Part shown: in pieces, positions 61,405 to 64,000 of the stretch
How positions within the stretch are numbered: position 1 is the stretch's first letter
Layout of the letters: each line of letters begins with the position of its first letter
Source: Cybelea sp963824595
GTDB taxonomy: Bacteria > Vulcanimicrobiota > Vulcanimicrobiia > Vulcanimicrobiales > Vulcanimicrobiaceae
Direction of reading: 5' to 3'
Assembly (NCBI GenBank): GCA_963824595.1
Contig: CAWGPY010000004.1
Span: 186,001 to 250,000 of the forward strand
DNA: 64,000 nucleotides
Position numbers and translations under genes: made by a program
Notes under the pieces: model-generated
The model's input: the letters and a program-made list of their open reading frames with translations, nothing else
Database searches by the model: none
Told to the model about the DNA's origin: nothing

Positions 61405-64000
61405 AAGAGCAGACCGCCGACGGCTCAGCGCCCGGGGCGCAGGCACGCCGGCCGGCCGGGCCGAGCGCGTTTGCGTTCGACCGGACGCTGCCGGCAGCGC
61501 TGCAACGATGGCTCGTACCGGCGCTCTTCGTCGCGCTCGCCTTGCTGGTCACGAGCGGCTACGGCAGCGGCATCCAGCTCAACGACGGTCAGGCCGCGCT
61601 CCACATCAACCCGCTGCGCTTCATGGGCTGGCTGCTCCACGCGTGGAACCCGTCGCTCGCCTTGGGCACGCACAGCGGCTTCTGGGTGCCGTATCAGATG
61701 CCGTATACGTGGTTCTACGGCTTAGCGCAGGTGGCGCACGTGCCGCAGGATCTGGCGCAGCACGTCGCGGTCTTCTTGGTCTACCTCGGTTGCTTGTGGG
61801 CGATGTACTACTGCCTGCGGGGCGTGGCGCCGTGGCTCGACGAGGTCTCGCGGATCGCCGGTTCGTGCGCCTACCTCTTCAACATGTACGTGGCGCTGAA
61901 TTCGCAGGCGCAGATCGTGTGGCTGCTCACCTACGGAACGCTGCCGGCGATGGTGGGCGTGATGGCGCGAGCCATCCGCGGCGAGATGAACGTCTGGCGC
62001 GCCGCCCTGGCGCTGGCGCTGCTGGTGCTGGTAGGGGGCGGGGTCAACCCGCCGCTGGTCGCCATCAACGTCATCGTGATCGCGGTCTACGTGGTCGTGG
62101 CGATCGTCTTCGATCCCAAGCCGGCCGCCGCGCTCAATCGCACGATGCCGGTGGTGGCCGCGGCCGCGATCGCGTCCATCGCCATCAATTTGTACTGGCT
62201 GGTGCCGTTCGTCGATTACTTCCGCGGCGTGTGGCTCAACGGCGTGCTGAGCGAGTCGACGTCGATGCACAACGCGGCGACGTCGTTCGCCAACGTCTTG
62301 CGCGGCCTGGGCCACTGGGCGACGTTCGTATCGTTCGCGGGGCGGGCGTACTTCCCGTGGGCCGCCTCCTACGCGGGGGGCCTCTTCGGCGCGCTGCTCT
62401 GGATCGTCCCGATCGTCGCGCTCGGCGGCATCGCGTTCCGCCGCAACCAGCGTCCGGCCACGCTCTTCTTTTTGATCGTCACGATCGTCTCGGTGCCCCT
62501 CGTCGTGGGCTACTACCACGACGAGCTCGGGCAGGCCGTCACGACGCCGATCTACGATCAGTTCTATCGCAACTTCCCCGGCTTCCAGATGTTCCGCTTC
62601 TCGTACAAGTGGGTGGCGGGCGTCGAGTTCGGGCTGAGCGGACTCTTCGCGCTCGCGTGCTACGCGATCGCCGGCGCGCTGCGCGATCTGCTCTCGAAAC
62701 TCGGCGATACCGAGCGGAAGAAGTGGGGCTGGTCGCTGCCGGCCGTCAAGACGGCGCTGATCGTCGCTCCGATCGTGGTCTTCGTGCCGGTCATCGTCGC
62801 CAAGATGAACTATCCGGGCGAGTCGCTTCCGAGCTGGGAGTACCGCGAGAGCGCGCTCGTCGGCGAGGACAAGGGCCATCGCGTCGCGCTCTTCCCGACC
62901 CAGTTCCTCGAGCAGTTCGATTGGGGTAATCCGCAGTTCTACATCGAGGACTCGCTCATCGACCGGCCGCTGATCTACGGCCTGCTGGGCAGCGAGCCGT
63001 CGGAGGGGACCGATCTATGGGTGCGGCGCGCCTACCGTGCCGCGCGTGAGGGCCTGCCGTTTTCCACGAACATGTTCCGCGCGATGGGCGTCGACACGAT
63101 CCTGCAGCGCGACGACTTCATCCCGGTGATCGACTTCAGCTCGCCGGGCGAGTGGCGTTTCAACAGCACCACGTTGACGCACGACTTGCTCCAGCGCGTG
63201 CTGAAGGTGAAGCCGGTGCGCGCCGAGGGTCCCCTGCGCTTGTATCGCGTCGCCGGAGCGCTGCCGCTCTTCTACGGCGTGACGCATCCCGTGATCTCCA
63301 CCGTTCCCACGTTTTCCGAAGGTCTGCTCGGCGACGTCGAGGCGATGGCACGGGGGCGGGCGCAATTCGAACCGCCGAACCGTTCGGTGGACGAATTCTC
63401 GTCGTCGCTCGACGGGCTCTCGCCCATCCTGCCGGCGTCGCCCGATCAACAGCGCGATCTCGCAGTGAACGAAGCGCTCGTGCACGGAATACGCGTGCAC
63501 CCGCCGTCCGCGGACGCCGCGTGGCTCACGCGCTTCAACGTGAAGACCGGCGGCGTGTATTCGATCTTCGTCCTCGATCAGTCGCTGTTGTTCCACCGGC
63601 CGGCGCCGCAAACGCTGCTGATCGACGGCAAGTATCTTTCGCTGCAGAACTCGGGCGGCGTGTGGGCGCAGTTCAGCGACGTCGGCCTCTCGGCCGGTTC
63701 GCACTGGGTCTCCGACAGCTACCTCGATCCCGACCTCGTCGTCGCCATCGTCGCGGCCGACGACTTGCGCGCCTGGCAGGGCCGGATCGAGACGCTCGCG
63801 CGCGCCCTTCCGAATAACCTCGCAACGACGCTGTCCGTCGACGCGGGGAAGGCCGTCGTGACCGTGCCGGCGACGAGCAGGTACACGGTGCGCGCGACGG
63901 CGATCGGCCCCTTCGGTCCCGACGGGTTCGTGCGCGCCAGGGTTCGCAAGGGCAGCTTGACGCGCTCGGCGTTCCCCGTGCCGCTGCGTGGAACGCTGCC
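61401..64000 (+). CDS. Giant membrane glycosyltransferase, AftD/DUF3367-like (3' end outside window)
   Basis: More than 866 residues; the frame runs open to the window edge. A cytoplasmic Pro/Ala-rich N-terminus, then about 12 membrane helices (about residues 40-480), then a large extracytoplasmic part. Near residues 60-130 the sequence (NDGQAALHINPLRFMGWLLH, AWNPSLALGTHSGFWVPY) resembles the arabinofuranosyltransferase AftD/DUF3367 family of GT-C enzymes, which build periplasmic glycans. A YfhO-like membrane protein is an alternative. GTG 61401 overlaps the GT9 stop. Likely completes or elongates the glycan started by the upstream genes. Confidence 0.7.
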   Translation, partial: MKEQTADGSAPGAQARRPAGPSAFAFDRTLPAALQRWLVPALFVALALLVTSGYGSGIQLNDGQAALHINPLRFMGWLLHAWNPSLALGTHSGFWVPYQMPYTWFYGLAQVAHVPQDLAQHVAVFLVYLGCLWAMYYCLRGVAPWLDEVSRIAGSCAYLFNMYVALNSQAQIVWLLTYGTLPAMVGVMARAIRGEMNVWRAALALALLVLVGGGVNPPLVAINVIVIAVYVVVAIVFDPKPAAALNRTMPVVAAAAIASIAINLYWLVPFVDYFRGVWLNGVLSESTSMHNAATSFANVLRGLGHWATFVSFAGRAYFPWAASYAGGLFGALLWIVPIVALGGIAFRRNQRPATLFFLIVTIVSVPLVVGYYHDELGQAVTTPIYDQFYRNFPGFQMFRFSYKWVAGVEFGLSGLFALACYAIAGALRDLLSKLGDTERKKWGWSLPAVKTALIVAPIVVFVPVIVAKMNYPGESLPSWEYRESALVGEDKGHRVALFPTQFLEQFDWGNPQFYIEDSLIDRPLIYGLLGSEPSEGTDLWVRRAYRAAREGLPFSTNMFRAMGVDTILQRDDFIPVIDFSSPGEWRFNSTTLTHDLLQRVLKVKPVRAEGPLRLYRVAGALPLFYGVTHPVISTVPTFSEGLLGDVEAMARGRAQFEPPNRSVDEFSSSLDGLSPILPASPDQQRDLAVNEALVHGIRVHPPSADAAWLTRFNVKTGGVYSIFVLDQSLLFHRPAPQTLLIDGKYLSLQNSGGVWAQFSDVGLSAGSHWVSDSYLDPDLVVAIVAADDLRAWQGRIETLARALPNNLATTLSVDAGKAVVTVPATSRYTVRATAIGPFGPDGFVRARVRKGSLTRSAFPVPLRGTL

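Noticed and set aside
61301..62929. 542-codon frame overlapping the AftD-like gene
   Set aside because: Arg/Ala-rich shift of the true frame; the frame from GTG 61401 encodes regular membrane helices and stays open to the window end.

Overview
High-GC bacterial chromosome (by eye about two-thirds G+C), densely packed, with many 1-14 nt start/stop overlaps and frequent GTG/TTG starts. The gene set combines Terrabacteria-type blocks (yggS-sepF-divIVA; rqcP-whiA-gap-pgk-tpiA-gpmI; mfd-foldase-mazG; DUF5693-csaB) with diderm markers (an OstA/LptD-like outer-membrane protein, a GT9 heptosyltransferase-type enzyme) and flagellar rod genes. This mix suggests a flagellated diderm Terrabacterium; Candidatus Eremiobacterota/Vulcanimicrobiota (WPS-2) is my best guess. 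That is inference from gene content, not from a marker phylogeny.

Layout. 1-10.3 kb: six paralogous PF04185 phosphoesterases, the five complete ones with lipoprotein signals. Four run rightward (the first is cut by the window edge). The other two lie leftward at either end of an operon that also holds a type III polyketide synthase and a PAPS-type sulfotransferase. 10.4-17.4 kb: threonylcarbamoyl-AMP synthase, S41 processing protease, RsbW-like kinase, tRNA-Val(TAC), two YkgJ-type cysteine-cluster proteins, secreted unknowns and an ECHDC3-like crotonase. 17.6-23.5 kb: DUF5693, csaB, ileS. 23.5-26.7 kb (leftward): tgt, an RluD-type synthase, lspA, ccdA. 26.7-30.3 kb: lgt, yggS, sepF, divIVA, leuB. 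30.3-33.9 kb: two exported unknowns, then a compact flagellar group (flgF-like, flgG, flgJ-like, FliA/WhiG sigma factor, one unknown gene). 33.9-39.5 kb (leftward): rqcP, whiA and lower glycolysis. 39.6-41.6 kb: PadR regulator and MATE exporter behind a clear promoter/operator. 41.6-49.1 kb (leftward): mfd, PpiC lipoprotein foldase, mazG, a 3-aminobutyryl-CoA ammonia-lyase-like gene, an inverted-repeat element and a beta-propeller lipoprotein. 49.1-64 kb: surface-glycan genes (GT-C mannosyltransferase-like, O-antigen ligase-like, GT2, undecaprenyl-phosphate sugar transferase, MurJ flippase, GT2, GT9, AftD-like giant) on either side of the LptD-like gene and deoB.

Functional picture. lgt and lspA mature the many lipoproteins seen here. 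CsaB and DUF5693 point to a pyruvylated wall polymer, and the 57-64 kb genes look like one operon for starting, flipping and extending a lipid-linked glycan. The most unusual unit is the phosphoesterase-PKS-sulfotransferase-phosphoesterase operon. It could make a sulfated polyketide lipid while extracytoplasmic phosphoesterases recover phosphate from lipids or other esters. No CRISPR array, transposase, integrase or rRNA gene was seen.
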